Source: Chitinophagales bacterium (GTDB lineage Bacteria > Bacteroidota > Bacteroidia > Chitinophagales > CAIODY01). From it: DNA of 64,000 nt. The stretch is taken from assembly GCA_947452995.1 (NCBI GenBank), contig CANGEV010000009.1:1-64000 (forward strand), in the 5' to 3' direction. Within the stretch, counting starts at the first letter, position 1. Every line of letters begins with the position of its first letter. The notes under the pieces were generated by a model, which was not told the origin of the DNA, did not search any database, and worked only from the letters and a program-made list of their open reading frames with translations. A program made the position numbers and the translations under genes. Below, in pieces: positions 15,410 to 24,355 of this stretch.

Positions 15410-17004
15410 TCGGCTATTTGCAGTTGCATTGGATAGACGCTCGCGTCTTTATTTTTCGACCAGTAGTTCCAGACAATTTTCTCAAAACGCAGCAGCACTT
15501 TATCATCTTGCGGGACAAAATGTACGTGTACCGGATTGGTAAAATCATTATTAAAATCACTGAACATACTGATAGCTCTATAATGCGGCGTACGCTTCAT
15601 AAACTCTTTCGGATTGTCTTCCCACTTCGTATAATGATCGAAGGCTAGAAAGCGCTCTTGTCCATTGCAAGCCTTTTTCAGCATATAATTGAACTCATAA
15701 TAAGTATAGTATTGGAACATTGGATTTTTGCCTTCCTCATTTACTACGAGATAATCGCTTGGGAAGCGACTAGTATTCTCTTTAAACAAGGCTGCTTGTT
15801 TTTGGAAACGGATATAATGTGCTTGCCAGAATAAATAATTCATCTGCGTTCCATAAGCAAATAAGATAAAAAGCAGTCCTAAAAAGCTATAACGTAATTT
15901 ATTATTCTTAACTGCAAATAGGATTACATACGTCAGTAGAAAAGCTATACCAAAGCCTACTAACAGGCCATTTCGGCAATTACGATTCAGAGCACCATAG
16001 TCCTTCCCCACCATATTATAAGGCAATAGCGCAGTTACTATTAATACTCCTGCAATCAGCGCAACTATCTTCCATGACCATGGACGTTCGGAGGGAGCAG
16101 TGTTCAACTTAGGAAATACGAGATAAAAACCAAAGCCGCTACTCGCTACAAAAAACAAGCTGCTAATTGGATTATACATCGCCATTTCCGTCAACATCTT
16201 CGGCAAGGCCACCCCCATTTTATAAAGACTAAATCCAAAATGATAGGCCAAGTCTTTAGGCGATAAACTAATTTGATTATAGCCATATTCCTTCACCATG
16301 CCGGTGATTGGAAACCAATGCTGCCATAAAACAAATGATACCACAGGAACGGCTATGATGGCCCAATGGCTCGTAACGAAGTTCCATACGTTATACCAAA
16401 AACCACCCACTTTGTTCCAATCTTTCAAGAACAATAAGAAGAGGAATGTATAGGCGAAAACGAAGAAAGATTGAATTTCAAAGCTCCAAAAGAATAAAAC
16501 AGCGATACCCATTAATTGCAGATAATAGGCGATGGAAGGCCCTTTACGGGATATATGAAAGTACCACAGACAAGCAGTGAAGAAGACCGCTTCACAAATG
16601 GTATAGCTGTACATGATAGGTTCGAACCATAAGACATAAAAAGGTGCGTTGACCATCAAGGTAGTCAGAAACAAAGCTTCGAGTGTAGAGATATTCGTCC
16701 ACAAATGACGAAGTAACAAATACACAACATAGCTTATATACCAAAGTAATAAGAAGCTTGTTATTTTAATAAAAAGAACCCAATGCGGTACTTGAAATAG
16801 AAAGAGCGCAATGAAGTATTCGGTGCGACGGCCTGTATTAAAAATACAATCACGTAAGGCAGTGGCGTCCTTGAATTCGAAGGCGTTTGTCAGTAGTAAA
16901 CTATCCCAAGAAGACGAATCGTTTAACAATAACAAAAAGTGAAATATAAAAGTCAGAAAGCCAAATTGCCAGAAGACTTTTTTAGAATAGAATTTGTCGC
17001 TCAT
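15406..17004 (-). CDS. Polytopic membrane protein, possibly a GT-C-like glycosyltransferase
   Basis: The 532-residue protein has about ten hydrophobic segments and a soluble C-terminal part (about 430-532) rich in aromatic and charged residues. After the first helix it has a short loop with SSWDSLLLTNAFEFKD, an acidic position reminiscent of GT-C enzymes, though no family motif is certain. It sits between the MacB-like permease and a GtrB-like GT2 gene that reads the other way, so a role in glycan transfer is plausible from context. I cannot assign it to a family with confidence. Confidence 0.55.
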   Translation of the reverse strand: MSDKFYSKKVFWQFGFLTFIFHFLLLLNDSSSWDSLLLTNAFEFKDATALRDCIFNTGRRTEYFIALFLFQVPHWVLFIKITSFLLLWYISYVVYLLLRHLWTNISTLEALFLTTLMVNAPFYVLWFEPIMYSYTICEAVFFTACLWYFHISRKGPSIAYYLQLMGIAVLFFWSFEIQSFFVFAYTFLFLLFLKDWNKVGGFWYNVWNFVTSHWAIIAVPVVSFVLWQHWFPITGMVKEYGYNQISLSPKDLAYHFGFSLYKMGVALPKMLTEMAMYNPISSLFFVASSGFGFYLVFPKLNTAPSERPWSWKIVALIAGVLIVTALLPYNMVGKDYGALNRNCRNGLLVGFGIAFLLTYVILFAVKNNKLRYSFLGLLFILFAYGTQMNYLFWQAHYIRFQKQAALFKENTSRFPSDYLVVNEEGKNPMFQYYTYYEFNYMLKKACNGQERFLAFDHYTKWEDNPKEFMKRTPHYRAISMFSDFNNDFTNPVHVHFVPQDDKVLLRFEKIVWNYWSKNKDASVYPMQLQIAD

Positions 17005-17051
17005 TTGTTCAAAATTATCAAAAAAATACGGAGTCTTAGGTAGAAAAAAAG

Positions 17052-17059
17052 TAAATTTG
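17052..17059 (+). promoter_or_regulatory. -7 box TAAATTTG
   Basis: A perfect TAnnTTTG match ends 13 nt before the ATG at 17073. It argues for the ATG over the TTG at 17067. No -33 TTG sits at the standard distance. Confidence 0.45.
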
Positions 17060-17072
17060 GAATCTATTGCCT

Positions 17073-17993
17073 ATGTTAATTTCAATCATAGTACCGGTTT
17101 ATCATTCTGCGAAATTTCTGCACAAGTTGGTCGAGGCCATCGAGGTAGAACGTTTAAAGCATTCTTGGAATCTAGAGCTTATTTTGATCGACGATGGAAG
17201 TAAGGACGAAAGCTTCGAAGTGATCAAAAACCTCGCAGCGAAATACCCTTATATCCGTGGTTTACAGCATGCTCGTAACTTCGGGCACCAAGCGACGGTA
17301 CGTCTTGGCTTGAGTGTTTGTAAAGGTGATTATATCGCTATTATCGACGATGATATGCAAGACCCACCAGAGTTATTGCCGAATTTCTTTAGTTATTTGG
17401 ATAATGGATACAGCGTGGCGTATGGTGTTCGCCGCAAGCGTAAAGAAAATTTCTTTAAGCGCACAGCCTATCACCTATTCTATCGCATCTTAAAAAAGAT
17501 GAGTGCGATAGAAATTCCATTAGATACCGGCGATTTCTGTGTGATGAAAAAAGAGGTCGCAGAAAATATGTTGAAGCTGCAAGAGCAAAATCCTTTCTTA
17601 CGTGGTATCCGTGCTTGGGTAGGCTTCAAACAAATCGGCGTAGAATACGATCGTCCTGGCAGAGTAGATGGACAATCGGGCTATACCTTCCGTAAGTTGA
17701 TGAAGATTTCCATCGACGCGATTTTCTCTTTCTCGATTTTACCGGTTCGTTTAATTTCATTACTCGGACTGATTGGATTGATAGGCTCTTTGGTATTTGT
17801 ACTGTTCATATTGCTTAATTGGGCGATGAATCGAATTCCAATACAAGGTTATACTTCTGAAATTATTTTGATATCCTTCTTCGGCTCCTTAACACTAATC
17901 TGCCTAGGGATTATCGGTGAATATGTCGTTCGCATTTACGATGAAGTGAAAAAGCGTCCACATTCGATTGTTTCACAAACCATCAATTTATAA
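17073..17993 (+). CDS. GtrB/ArnC/DPM-like family 2 glycosyltransferase
   Basis: The 306-residue protein has a cytoplasmic GT-A domain (about 1-220) with IIVPVYHS, LILIDDGS, the DDD metal site in AIIDDDMQDP, and the LDTGDF and RGIRAWVGF acceptor-side motifs. Two C-terminal membrane helices follow (about 226-290). This layout is that of enzymes that charge undecaprenyl phosphate with a sugar (GtrB, ArnC) or make dolichol-P-mannose. The ATG at 17073 is preferred to the TTG two codons earlier. Its stop overlaps the epimerase ATG (TAATG). With GT-C proteins nearby and a GtrA-like protein at 23930-24322 it could supply lipid-linked sugar for surface decoration. Confidence 0.9.
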   Translation: MLISIIVPVYHSAKFLHKLVEAIEVERLKHSWNLELILIDDGSKDESFEVIKNLAAKYPYIRGLQHARNFGHQATVRLGLSVCKGDYIAIIDDDMQDPPELLPNFFSYLDNGYSVAYGVRRKRKENFFKRTAYHLFYRILKKMSAIEIPLDTGDFCVMKKEVAENMLKLQEQNPFLRGIRAWVGFKQIGVEYDRPGRVDGQSGYTFRKLMKISIDAIFSFSILPVRLISLLGLIGLIGSLVFVLFILLNWAMNRIPIQGYTSEIILISFFGSLTLICLGIIGEYVVRIYDEVKKRPHSIVSQTINL

Positions 17994-18898
17994 TGCAGCA
18001 GGTTTTAGTACTTGGTGGAAACGGTTTCATCGGAAGGCATCTATTGGAGCGTCTTTCCAAGGAATCGAGCTATCAAGTAAAAGCCTTAGCACGTAGCGAA
18101 GCGCATCCGATTGTTGGTGTTGAATATATCTATGGCAACTTCGCTGATACTACTGTGTATGCCGATGCAGTCGCAAGCGCTGATATCATCTATCATCTCA
18201 TCTCGCAATCCTACCCTTTCACTACTTGGGAAAATCCGATTGCAGAAGTAGAACTGAATCTCTTACCTACTTTACGTATGTTCGAGTGTTTGAGTACAAC
18301 GAAAAAACAACGGATCATTTTCGTATCTAGCGGAGGGACAGTATATGGATCTTCTGCCAATAACAACGTTGCAGAAAGCATTCCAGCTCCTTATAATCCG
18401 CATGGTATCATCAAACTTTGTATAGAACATTTCCTCCGTTACCAACAACATCGTAAGCATTGCGATTATATCGTACACCGCATTTCGAACGTTTATGGTC
18501 CAGGACAAAATATTGCGAAAGGCTTAGGGTTCATCAATACGGTTATTGAAAAAGCATTGGCCGGCGAAGCAATCCCTGTCATGGGTGATGGCGAGCAAGC
18601 ACGCGACTTTATCTATATCGACGATGTCGCAGCGATTCTTCAGCAATCTGCTAGTCATAGCCTTGTCAATACAACCTATAACCTTTCAAGTGGGGAATGT
18701 CATAGTTTGAATCAGCTATTTAGGATTATTGAAACGCAATTGGGATATGCATTACAGCGAACACAATTAGCAGCAAGACCTTTTGACTTCCCGAAAATTG
18801 AAATCGACAATTCGTTATTGAAACGTGATTTCAGTGGTTTTACTTTCACTTCTATCGAAGACGGGATCCGTCAAACAATTGAAGCTTTAAAAGCTTAA
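17993..18898 (+). CDS. NAD-dependent epimerase/dehydratase (extended SDR) with His at the catalytic Tyr position
   Basis: A 301-residue extended SDR with the Rossmann motif GGNGFIG (8-14), the IFVSSGGTVYG strand, and late motifs GDGEQARDFIYIDDVA and YNLSSG typical of nucleotide-sugar epimerases. The YxxxK active-site motif reads NPHGIIKL, so the usual Tyr is His137, with Lys141 in place. The enzyme would normally epimerise or reduce an NDP-sugar; with His137 the activity may be altered. It is coupled to the GT2 gene (one-base overlap) and followed 4 nt later by a methyltransferase, so the three probably act on one glycan precursor. Confidence 0.85.
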   Translation: MQQVLVLGGNGFIGRHLLERLSKESSYQVKALARSEAHPIVGVEYIYGNFADTTVYADAVASADIIYHLISQSYPFTTWENPIAEVELNLLPTLRMFECLSTTKKQRIIFVSSGGTVYGSSANNNVAESIPAPYNPHGIIKLCIEHFLRYQQHRKHCDYIVHRISNVYGPGQNIAKGLGFINTVIEKALAGEAIPVMGDGEQARDFIYIDDVAAILQQSASHSLVNTTYNLSSGECHSLNQLFRIIETQLGYALQRTQLAARPFDFPKIEIDNSLLKRDFSGFTFTSIEDGIRQTIEALKA

Positions 18899-18902
18899 CA
18901 CT

Positions 18903-19670
18903 ATGGAATTAAATTATTATAAACAATACTATGAAATGGAGCGCCAACATTGGTGGTTCATCGCCCGTGAAAAAATTATTTGCGAGCACATAGCAAAGAT
19001 AAAACGTGAACAGTTGGCTGGGAAGGCACTTCGCATTCTTAACATCGGCTGTGGCACTGGGCGCAGTACAGAATATTTAATGCAATTCGGAGAGGTTACC
19101 TCTTTAGAATACGATCAATTCTGTTGTGAATATACGCGTGAGAGAACGGGCCTTGATATCATCAACGGCAGTATCACCGAACTTCCTTTCGCAGATAATA
19201 GTTATGATTTAGTAGTGGCCTATGATGTGATTGAACATGTGGAGGATGATAATTTGGCGATGCGTGAAATGAAACGTGTTTGTGTAGAGGGCGGCGTTGT
19301 GATGGTGACCGTACCGGCATTTATGTCGCTTTGGGGCCAACACGATGTGATTAATCATCACTACCGACGTTACCAAATCGGGCGCATCAACGAACTTTTT
19401 AACACGCAAGGTGCTACTGGAAAACTAGTTTTTAGCAGTTACTTCAATACCTATTTATTCCTACCAATTCTAGCTGTTCGTAAGCTCACTAACTTATTGC
19501 ATAAAATCAGTCCTCCGAAAGAAAAGAAGAGCGATTTCGACTCCGTACAGACGGGATTAGTAAACGGACTGTTAGAAAAGCTCATGCACAGCGAGAACAA
19601 ACGCATGTTGAGCGGGAAAGCCTGGCCTTTTGGTGTGTCTATCTTGGGCTATTGGCATAAAAAAGTATAA
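18903..19670 (+). CDS. SAM-dependent class I methyltransferase
   Basis: The 255-residue protein has motif I ILNIGCGTGRS (about 45-55), the acidic end of the next strand (TSLEYDQ), then GSITELPFADNSYDLVVAYD and VIEHVEDD, all classic Methyltransf_11 features. The C-terminal part (about 160-255) contains a hydrophobic patch (YFNTYLFLPILAV) found in methyltransferases that act on lipid-linked or membrane glycan substrates. It begins 4 nt after the epimerase stop, so it is likely part of the same glycan operon. Confidence 0.88.
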   Translation: MELNYYKQYYEMERQHWWFIAREKIICEHIAKIKREQLAGKALRILNIGCGTGRSTEYLMQFGEVTSLEYDQFCCEYTRERTGLDIINGSITELPFADNSYDLVVAYDVIEHVEDDNLAMREMKRVCVEGGVVMVTVPAFMSLWGQHDVINHHYRRYQIGRINELFNTQGATGKLVFSSYFNTYLFLPILAVRKLTNLLHKISPPKEKKSDFDSVQTGLVNGLLEKLMHSENKRMLSGKAWPFGVSILGYWHKKV

Positions 19671-19747
19671 CAAAGCCTTAATATTGATACAAATCATCCA
19701 TTTATAGCGCTTGATTTTGCAATTTTGCATTCCAAATTACAAGAAAC

Positions 19748-20869
19748 GTGTCATTAACGAATATTGCTACCCAAACGAAAGACGCTGGTCTGAAATCAAT
19801 TGCCGAGAAAGTTTATGCTGGAACGCGCATCACTGACGAAGACGCACTCTATTTATACGAACACGCTGGAGTTGCTTACCTAGGTGCTTTGGCCAATTTC
19901 ATCCGCGAAACAAAGCACGGTTTGAAAGTCTATTTCAACCGTAATTTCCATATCGAACCGACTAACCTGTGCGTGTTCCATTGTGAATTTTGTAGCTATA
20001 GTCGTACGCTTAAGGATACGGAAGAAGGCTGGTTTATGGGTCTGGATCAAATCATGCATATCATCGACAAATACGAAGGGCAGCCCGTTACGGAAGTGCA
20101 TATCGTAGGTGGCGTGCATCCAAAGTTGAACATGAACTCCGTTAGTGAAATGTTGCGTGCGATTAAACAACGTCGTCCGGATTTACATATCAAAGGATTT
20201 ACTGCAGTCGAGTTAGAATATATCTTTCGCAAGGCGAATTTAAGCATGGCAGAAGGGATGCGCTTGTTGAACGAAGCAGGCTTAGATAGCTTACCGGGTG
20301 GTGGTGCTGAGATTTTTGCGGAAGAGGTGCGTATGAAAATCTGTCCTGACAAAGCGAATGCAGAACAATGGTTAGCCATTCACGAAGCCGCGCATAATCA
20401 AGGCATGCATAGTAACGCCACGATGTTGTACGGTCATATCGAAAACTTTGCACAACGTGTCGACCATATGAGTCGCCTACGTGCATTGCAAGATCGTACG
20501 AAAGGCTTCAATACCTTCATCCCATTGAAGTTCCGTCACGAAGGGAACAATATGCAAAATTTACAAGAGGTATCTGTCGTAGAAGATTTGCGTAACTACG
20601 CAATCAGCAGAATCTACATGGATAATTTCCCTCACATAAAGGCTTACTGGCCGATGATTGGTCGTCAAACAGCTGCTTTGAGCTTGAGCTTTGGTGTGAA
20701 TGATTTAGATGGAACGATTGATGATTCTACTAAAATCTATTCAATGGCTGGTAGCGAAGAGCAACATCCATCCATGAGTACTGAAGAGTTGGTAAAATTG
20801 ATTAACCGCGCTGGCAAAGTCGCTATCGAACGTGATACTTTGTACAACGTCGTTAAGCAGTGGGGCTAA
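19748..20869 (+). CDS. mqnE: Aminofutalosine synthase MqnE
   Basis: The 373-residue radical SAM enzyme carries the cluster motif C75-V-F-H-C79-E-F-C82. Downstream it has EVHIVGGVHP, the GFTAVELEY segment, and LPGGGAEIFAEEVR, which distinguishes MqnE from the related dehypoxanthinyl-futalosine cyclase MqnC. It joins SAM-derived adenosyl radical to 3-[(1-carboxyvinyl)oxy]benzoate to give 6-amino-6-deoxyfutalosine in menaquinone synthesis. The start is GTG at 19748; no better ATG exists upstream. mqnD lies 3.5 kb away on the other strand; mqnA, mqnB and mqnC are not in the window. Confidence 0.92.
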   Translation: MSLTNIATQTKDAGLKSIAEKVYAGTRITDEDALYLYEHAGVAYLGALANFIRETKHGLKVYFNRNFHIEPTNLCVFHCEFCSYSRTLKDTEEGWFMGLDQIMHIIDKYEGQPVTEVHIVGGVHPKLNMNSVSEMLRAIKQRRPDLHIKGFTAVELEYIFRKANLSMAEGMRLLNEAGLDSLPGGGAEIFAEEVRMKICPDKANAEQWLAIHEAAHNQGMHSNATMLYGHIENFAQRVDHMSRLRALQDRTKGFNTFIPLKFRHEGNNMQNLQEVSVVEDLRNYAISRIYMDNFPHIKAYWPMIGRQTAALSLSFGVNDLDGTIDDSTKIYSMAGSEEQHPSMSTEELVKLINRAGKVAIERDTLYNVVKQWG

Positions 20870-20871
20870 TC

Positions 20872-21486
20872 CTACTTCACTTCGCAGCTAAGTACCAATT
20901 CCCCTTCTAAAAAGGCTTCTAATTGATCACCGATATTTATTTTTGAAACGCCAGCAGGGGTTCCTGTGAAAATAATATCCCCTTGTGATAAGGTGAAGAA
21001 TTGCGATACATAGACGATAATTTGTTCGAAGGTGAAAAGCAAATCAGCGGTGTGACCCGTTTGTACTTGCTCCTTGTTTTTCAGCAAATGAAAATGAATG
21101 TTTTTAAAATCCTGAAACTCTGAAACAGGCTTCCAAGTGCCGATTACAGCGCTATTATCAAAGGCTTTCGCAATTTCCCATGGCAACCCTTTTTCCTTTT
21201 GTTGCTGTTGTAAATCGCGAGCAGTGAAGTCTAAACCCACACTGATATCGCTGATATATTCTTTCGCAAATTTTTCTCCTACATACTTTCCATTTTTGCC
21301 AATGCGTAAAATGATCTCGGCTTCGTGATGAATATCCTTGCTAAAATCAGGATGATAAAACGGCTTATTATCTTTTAAAGCAGCCGTTGCGGGCTTCATG
21401 AAGATCACAGGCGCTTCTGTAGGCACTGCGTTATTCAATTCCTTGGCATGTGCTGCGTAATTCCGTCCGATACAAATGATTTTCAT
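20872..21486 (-). CDS. Fumarylacetoacetate hydrolase (FAH) family protein
   Basis: The 204-residue protein from the internal ATG (KIICIGRNYAAHAKEL) matches the normal FAH-superfamily start. The longer frame to 21549 would run through a candidate promoter. Metal-binding carboxylates are visible in HHEAEIILRIG and SVGLDFTARDLQ, followed by the KAFDNSAVIG and FTGTPAGV motifs. Family members hydrolyse or decarboxylate C-C bonds of oxo-acids (acylpyruvases, oxaloacetate decarboxylases, 2-oxo-hepta-dienoate enzymes). The exact substrate cannot be read from sequence. It ends 2 bp from the convergent mqnE stop. Confidence 0.88.
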   Translation of the reverse strand: MKIICIGRNYAAHAKELNNAVPTEAPVIFMKPATAALKDNKPFYHPDFSKDIHHEAEIILRIGKNGKYVGEKFAKEYISDISVGLDFTARDLQQQQKEKGLPWEIAKAFDNSAVIGTWKPVSEFQDFKNIHFHLLKNKEQVQTGHTADLLFTFEQIIVYVSQFFTLSQGDIIFTGTPAGVSKINIGDQLEAFLEGELVLSCEVK

Positions 21487-21512
21487 AAGCAATAAGGATA
21501 ATTCAATGGCTA

Positions 21513-21520
21513 CAAATATA
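21513..21520 (-). promoter_or_regulatory. -7 box TATATTTG (minus strand)
   Basis: A perfect TAnnTTTG match reads on the minus strand 26 nt upstream of the ATG at 21486. Transcription would begin around 21507, which excludes the longer in-frame start at 21549. Confidence 0.45.
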
Positions 21521-21564
21521 AACTTTAAGTCTTCATTAAAGAAAGGCAATTAAAATTCCCTTAG

Positions 21565-21572
21565 TATCTTTA
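21565..21572 (+). promoter_or_regulatory. Candidate -7 box TATCTTTA
   Basis: TAnnTTTR-like octamer 18 nt upstream of the bshC TTG start. The same octamer lies before the genes at 36525 and 41932. Confidence 0.35.
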
Positions 21573-21590
21573 TAGTATAATAGCGCCCTA

Positions 21591-23189
21591 TTGAAAACCT
21601 ATACCCTTCCATTAAGTGCAACGAAAAGTTTCAGTCAATTAGTCAACGACTATTTGACGAAGGATAGCTTTTTCGAAAATAGAGGTGGAAGTATTTGGAC
21701 TGAACAGCAATGGCAAGAAGCACTTGAAGCAAAAGGATCATTTTTTAAAACTGAAAAGCGTCTGCTGTTAATAGATGTAATTACTAAACAATACGAATCA
21801 TTAAATCTTAGATCGCCGCAGCGTCAAATCGACTTATTGAAAGAAGGCAATACCTTCACCGTATGTTGTGCGCATCAGCCGAATTTAATGGGTGGACCAA
21901 TGTACACGATTGTAAAAATCGCGGCAACAATAGCTCTAGCTAAAAAATTATCCACTCAATTTCCAAAATTCAACTTTGTTCCTGTATACTATATCGGCTC
22001 CGAAGATCACGACGTGCAAGAGCTTAATCATTTGTTTATTCAAAACGATAAGATTGAATGGAACGTAGATACTAAAGGGGCCTTCGGCTCATCACCCTGT
22101 GAAGGAAGCGCAGAAATTTTGCAACAGATACAAGACAAATTAGCACAGCATCCATTTACGCCAACACTTTATACAATCCTTTCCAACGCTTATGCTTCGA
22201 AAAACACAATGGCACAAGCCTCCTTTACTTTAATGCATGAACTATTCAAGGAACAAGGATTACTCTGCTTAGACGCTAATAATCATGCTTTGAAAGAAAG
22301 CTTCGTTCCTGTTATTCAAGAAGAACTATTTTGTGAAACTGCGCATAACACCTTAGAACAGGATCGTAAAAACTGGGAACTAAAATATCCGATAGCGGTA
22401 GAATTTAGGCCCATTAACCTATTCTATTTAGACGCAAACAAAAGAAGCAGAATCATACGAAATACCGATGCTAGCTTTACTACAGCAGATGGGAGTATGC
22501 ATTGGAGCGAAGAAGAATTACGAAACTTAACAAAGACAAAGCCGGAAGCTTTTAGTCCGAACGCAGTATTACGTCCTGTCTATCAAGAATGGATATTACC
22601 CAATATCGCATTTGTAGGAGGAGGAAGTGAAGTGGCTTATTGGAAACAAGTTTATCCTATTTTTGAAAAATATAAGACACCCTATCCCGCAGTGCAACTT
22701 AGGAACAGTATTAGTTTTATAGATACCAAATTTGAAAAACGAACAGCGCAATTAGCTTATACTTGGGAAAAATGGTTTTTGGAAGAAGAGCAGTTAATTC
22801 AAGAAATTATTGCGAAGAGTGGAATTGAGTGGTCGAAGGAATCTGCATTATTTCAAAGCTTGAGCAATGCTTTAGAAACAAAGAGCGCATCCATTGATAA
22901 AGGGCTGGAAACGGCTACCGGAGCGGCGATTGCGCAAATAAATAAAGCAATGGAAGGTCTAGAAAAGAAATGGACGCAAGCCATAAAACGAAAAGAAGAA
23001 GACCAAATCAATGCGATCAAAAAAGGCAAACAACACCTTCAACCAAATGGTATTTTACAAGAACGAAGAGAAAGCTTTTTACCTTTCATTGCTAAATACG
23101 GCTTCGATATTATACCCCAATTGATTACGGCATTTGAAAACTCCGATTCTTCAAAATTCTTATTAATCAATCCTGAAGCAGATGTCTAG
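21591..23189 (+). CDS. bshC: Bacillithiol biosynthesis cysteine-adding enzyme BshC
   Basis: The 532-residue protein has the family hallmarks: CCAHQPNLMGGPMYTIVK, then VPVYYIGSEDHDVQELNH with the acidic SEDHD motif. A Lys/Glu-rich coiled-coil segment near the C-terminus (about 430-500) is the BshC dimer stalk. BshC adds cysteine to glucosaminyl-malate in the last step of bacillithiol synthesis. The start is TTG at 21591; an in-frame TAG lies 18 bp upstream, so no other start is available. The last 8 bp overlap the acyltransferase gene. bshA and bshB are not in the window. Confidence 0.9.
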   Translation: MKTYTLPLSATKSFSQLVNDYLTKDSFFENRGGSIWTEQQWQEALEAKGSFFKTEKRLLLIDVITKQYESLNLRSPQRQIDLLKEGNTFTVCCAHQPNLMGGPMYTIVKIAATIALAKKLSTQFPKFNFVPVYYIGSEDHDVQELNHLFIQNDKIEWNVDTKGAFGSSPCEGSAEILQQIQDKLAQHPFTPTLYTILSNAYASKNTMAQASFTLMHELFKEQGLLCLDANNHALKESFVPVIQEELFCETAHNTLEQDRKNWELKYPIAVEFRPINLFYLDANKRSRIIRNTDASFTTADGSMHWSEEELRNLTKTKPEAFSPNAVLRPVYQEWILPNIAFVGGGSEVAYWKQVYPIFEKYKTPYPAVQLRNSISFIDTKFEKRTAQLAYTWEKWFLEEEQLIQEIIAKSGIEWSKESALFQSLSNALETKSASIDKGLETATGAAIAQINKAMEGLEKKWTQAIKRKEEDQINAIKKGKQHLQPNGILQERRESFLPFIAKYGFDIIPQLITAFENSDSSKFLLINPEADV

Positions 23190-23946
23190 AGACAATTTAC
23201 TAAAACCGTTTAGAATCCTTTACACTGTTTGGTGCATTGCACTATTCGCAGTCGTTATTCTTGGCTTTTTTCCACTCATTCTACTAATTAGTTTTTTACC
23301 GGAAGATAGCGCTAATCGTATCATCTATTATATTGTAAAGTATATTGGTAAACTCTGGTTTTTATGTTGTGGTATTTATTGGGTACGAAAAGGTGAAGAA
23401 CCCTCTAGCAAAGAATCTTATGTGTATGTAATCAATCACGGATCATATTTAGATGCCGCCATTTTATTTTTAGCCCTACATCATCCATTCAGAGCTTTAG
23501 CAAAATTTGAAATGGAAAAAATTCCGATTTTCGGAACGCTTTATAAAGTGATGACAATTGGCGTTGATCGCTCAAGCCCTGCAAGTCGTGCTGCAAGTGT
23601 TCAACGCATGCTCGACAAATTACGTAATGGCGTAGACATTGTTGTTTTTCCAGAGGGCACCTTTAAAAAGCATGATGATATTTTATTACCCTTTTTCAAT
23701 GGAGCCTTTCGCATTGCTATCGAAACGCAAACGCCGATTGTGCCGATATTAATTGAAGGAGTAGAAGACATCATGCCTTCAGACGCAACTAGTTTTTATC
23801 GACCAGGTAAGCTGACATTACATTACCTACCAGCAATTACGACGAAGGGAATGACTTTAGATGATACAGAGCTGTTAAAAGCTAAAGTTTATGCAGAAAT
23901 GAAAGCCTGTAAGGAGAAGTGGTGGCTTTCTACTTCGCAAAAGTAA
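23182..23946 (+). CDS. 1-acyl-sn-glycerol-3-phosphate acyltransferase (PlsC family)
   Basis: The 254-residue protein has an N-terminal membrane segment (about 14-40) and the PlsC motifs in order: NHGSYLD (HxxxxD, acyl transfer), the GVDR segment, FPEGTF (glycerol phosphate binding) and PIVPILIEGV. It most likely makes phosphatidic acid from lysophosphatidic acid at the inner membrane. Its start overlaps bshC by 8 bp, so it is co-transcribed with it. The 3' end overlaps the convergent gtrA-like gene by 17 bp. A second member of the family is encoded at 58158-58898. Confidence 0.88.
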   Translation: MSRDNLLKPFRILYTVWCIALFAVVILGFFPLILLISFLPEDSANRIIYYIVKYIGKLWFLCCGIYWVRKGEEPSSKESYVYVINHGSYLDAAILFLALHHPFRALAKFEMEKIPIFGTLYKVMTIGVDRSSPASRAASVQRMLDKLRNGVDIVVFPEGTFKKHDDILLPFFNGAFRIAIETQTPIVPILIEGVEDIMPSDATSFYRPGKLTLHYLPAITTKGMTLDDTELLKAKVYAEMKACKEKWWLSTSQK

Positions 23947-24322
23947 ACAGCATATTCATTAAAAAATTCCAAAATATAACTATTCCGGTCGCCAATGCCT
24001 TGGAAAAGTAAAAGTTGTATTTACGCTTTTCAGTAAAAAACCAGGTGACAGCGGTATTAATCCCCAAACCCATTGCAGCAACAATAGTGAAGCGTATTAA
24101 CTGCGCATATACATCTTCTGCGTTATTATGAAAGGTCCATACGCGATTCAAATAAAAACTCAAACTAACGGCTACTATAAAGCTTAATGCATTTGCGACG
24201 TATGGATTCAGCCGTAATTTTTCTTTATAGGTGAAGGTCATGCCGAAATCCAATCCAGTCACGAAAGTGCCTACAACACAGAATTTGATAAATTTTAGCA
24301 AGAATGGCATCCAATCACTCAT
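23930..24322 (-). CDS. GtrA-like membrane protein
   Basis: A 130-residue protein with four transmembrane helices in the GtrA fold: FIKFCVVGTFVTGLDFGMTF, LSFIVAVSLSFYLNRVWTF (the conserved S-x-x-L-N-R-x-W-T-F motif), then two more helices. GtrA-like proteins are proposed to flip undecaprenyl-phosphate sugars made by GtrB-type enzymes. A GtrB-like enzyme is encoded at 17073-17993, so the two may cooperate, though they are not adjacent. It overlaps the convergent acyltransferase gene by 17 bp. Confidence 0.85.
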   Translation of the reverse strand: MSDWMPFLLKFIKFCVVGTFVTGLDFGMTFTYKEKLRLNPYVANALSFIVAVSLSFYLNRVWTFHNNAEDVYAQLIRFTIVAAMGLGINTAVTWFFTEKRKYNFYFSKALATGIVIFWNFLMNMLFTFAK

Positions 24323-24355
24323 GGGGCAAAGGTAAAAATTAATTGAGCAATAAAA

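Noticed and set aside
20872-21549. Longer N-terminus of the FAH-family protein
   Set aside because: The extra 21 residues do not fit the family start, and a perfect -7 box (21513-21520) lies inside them.
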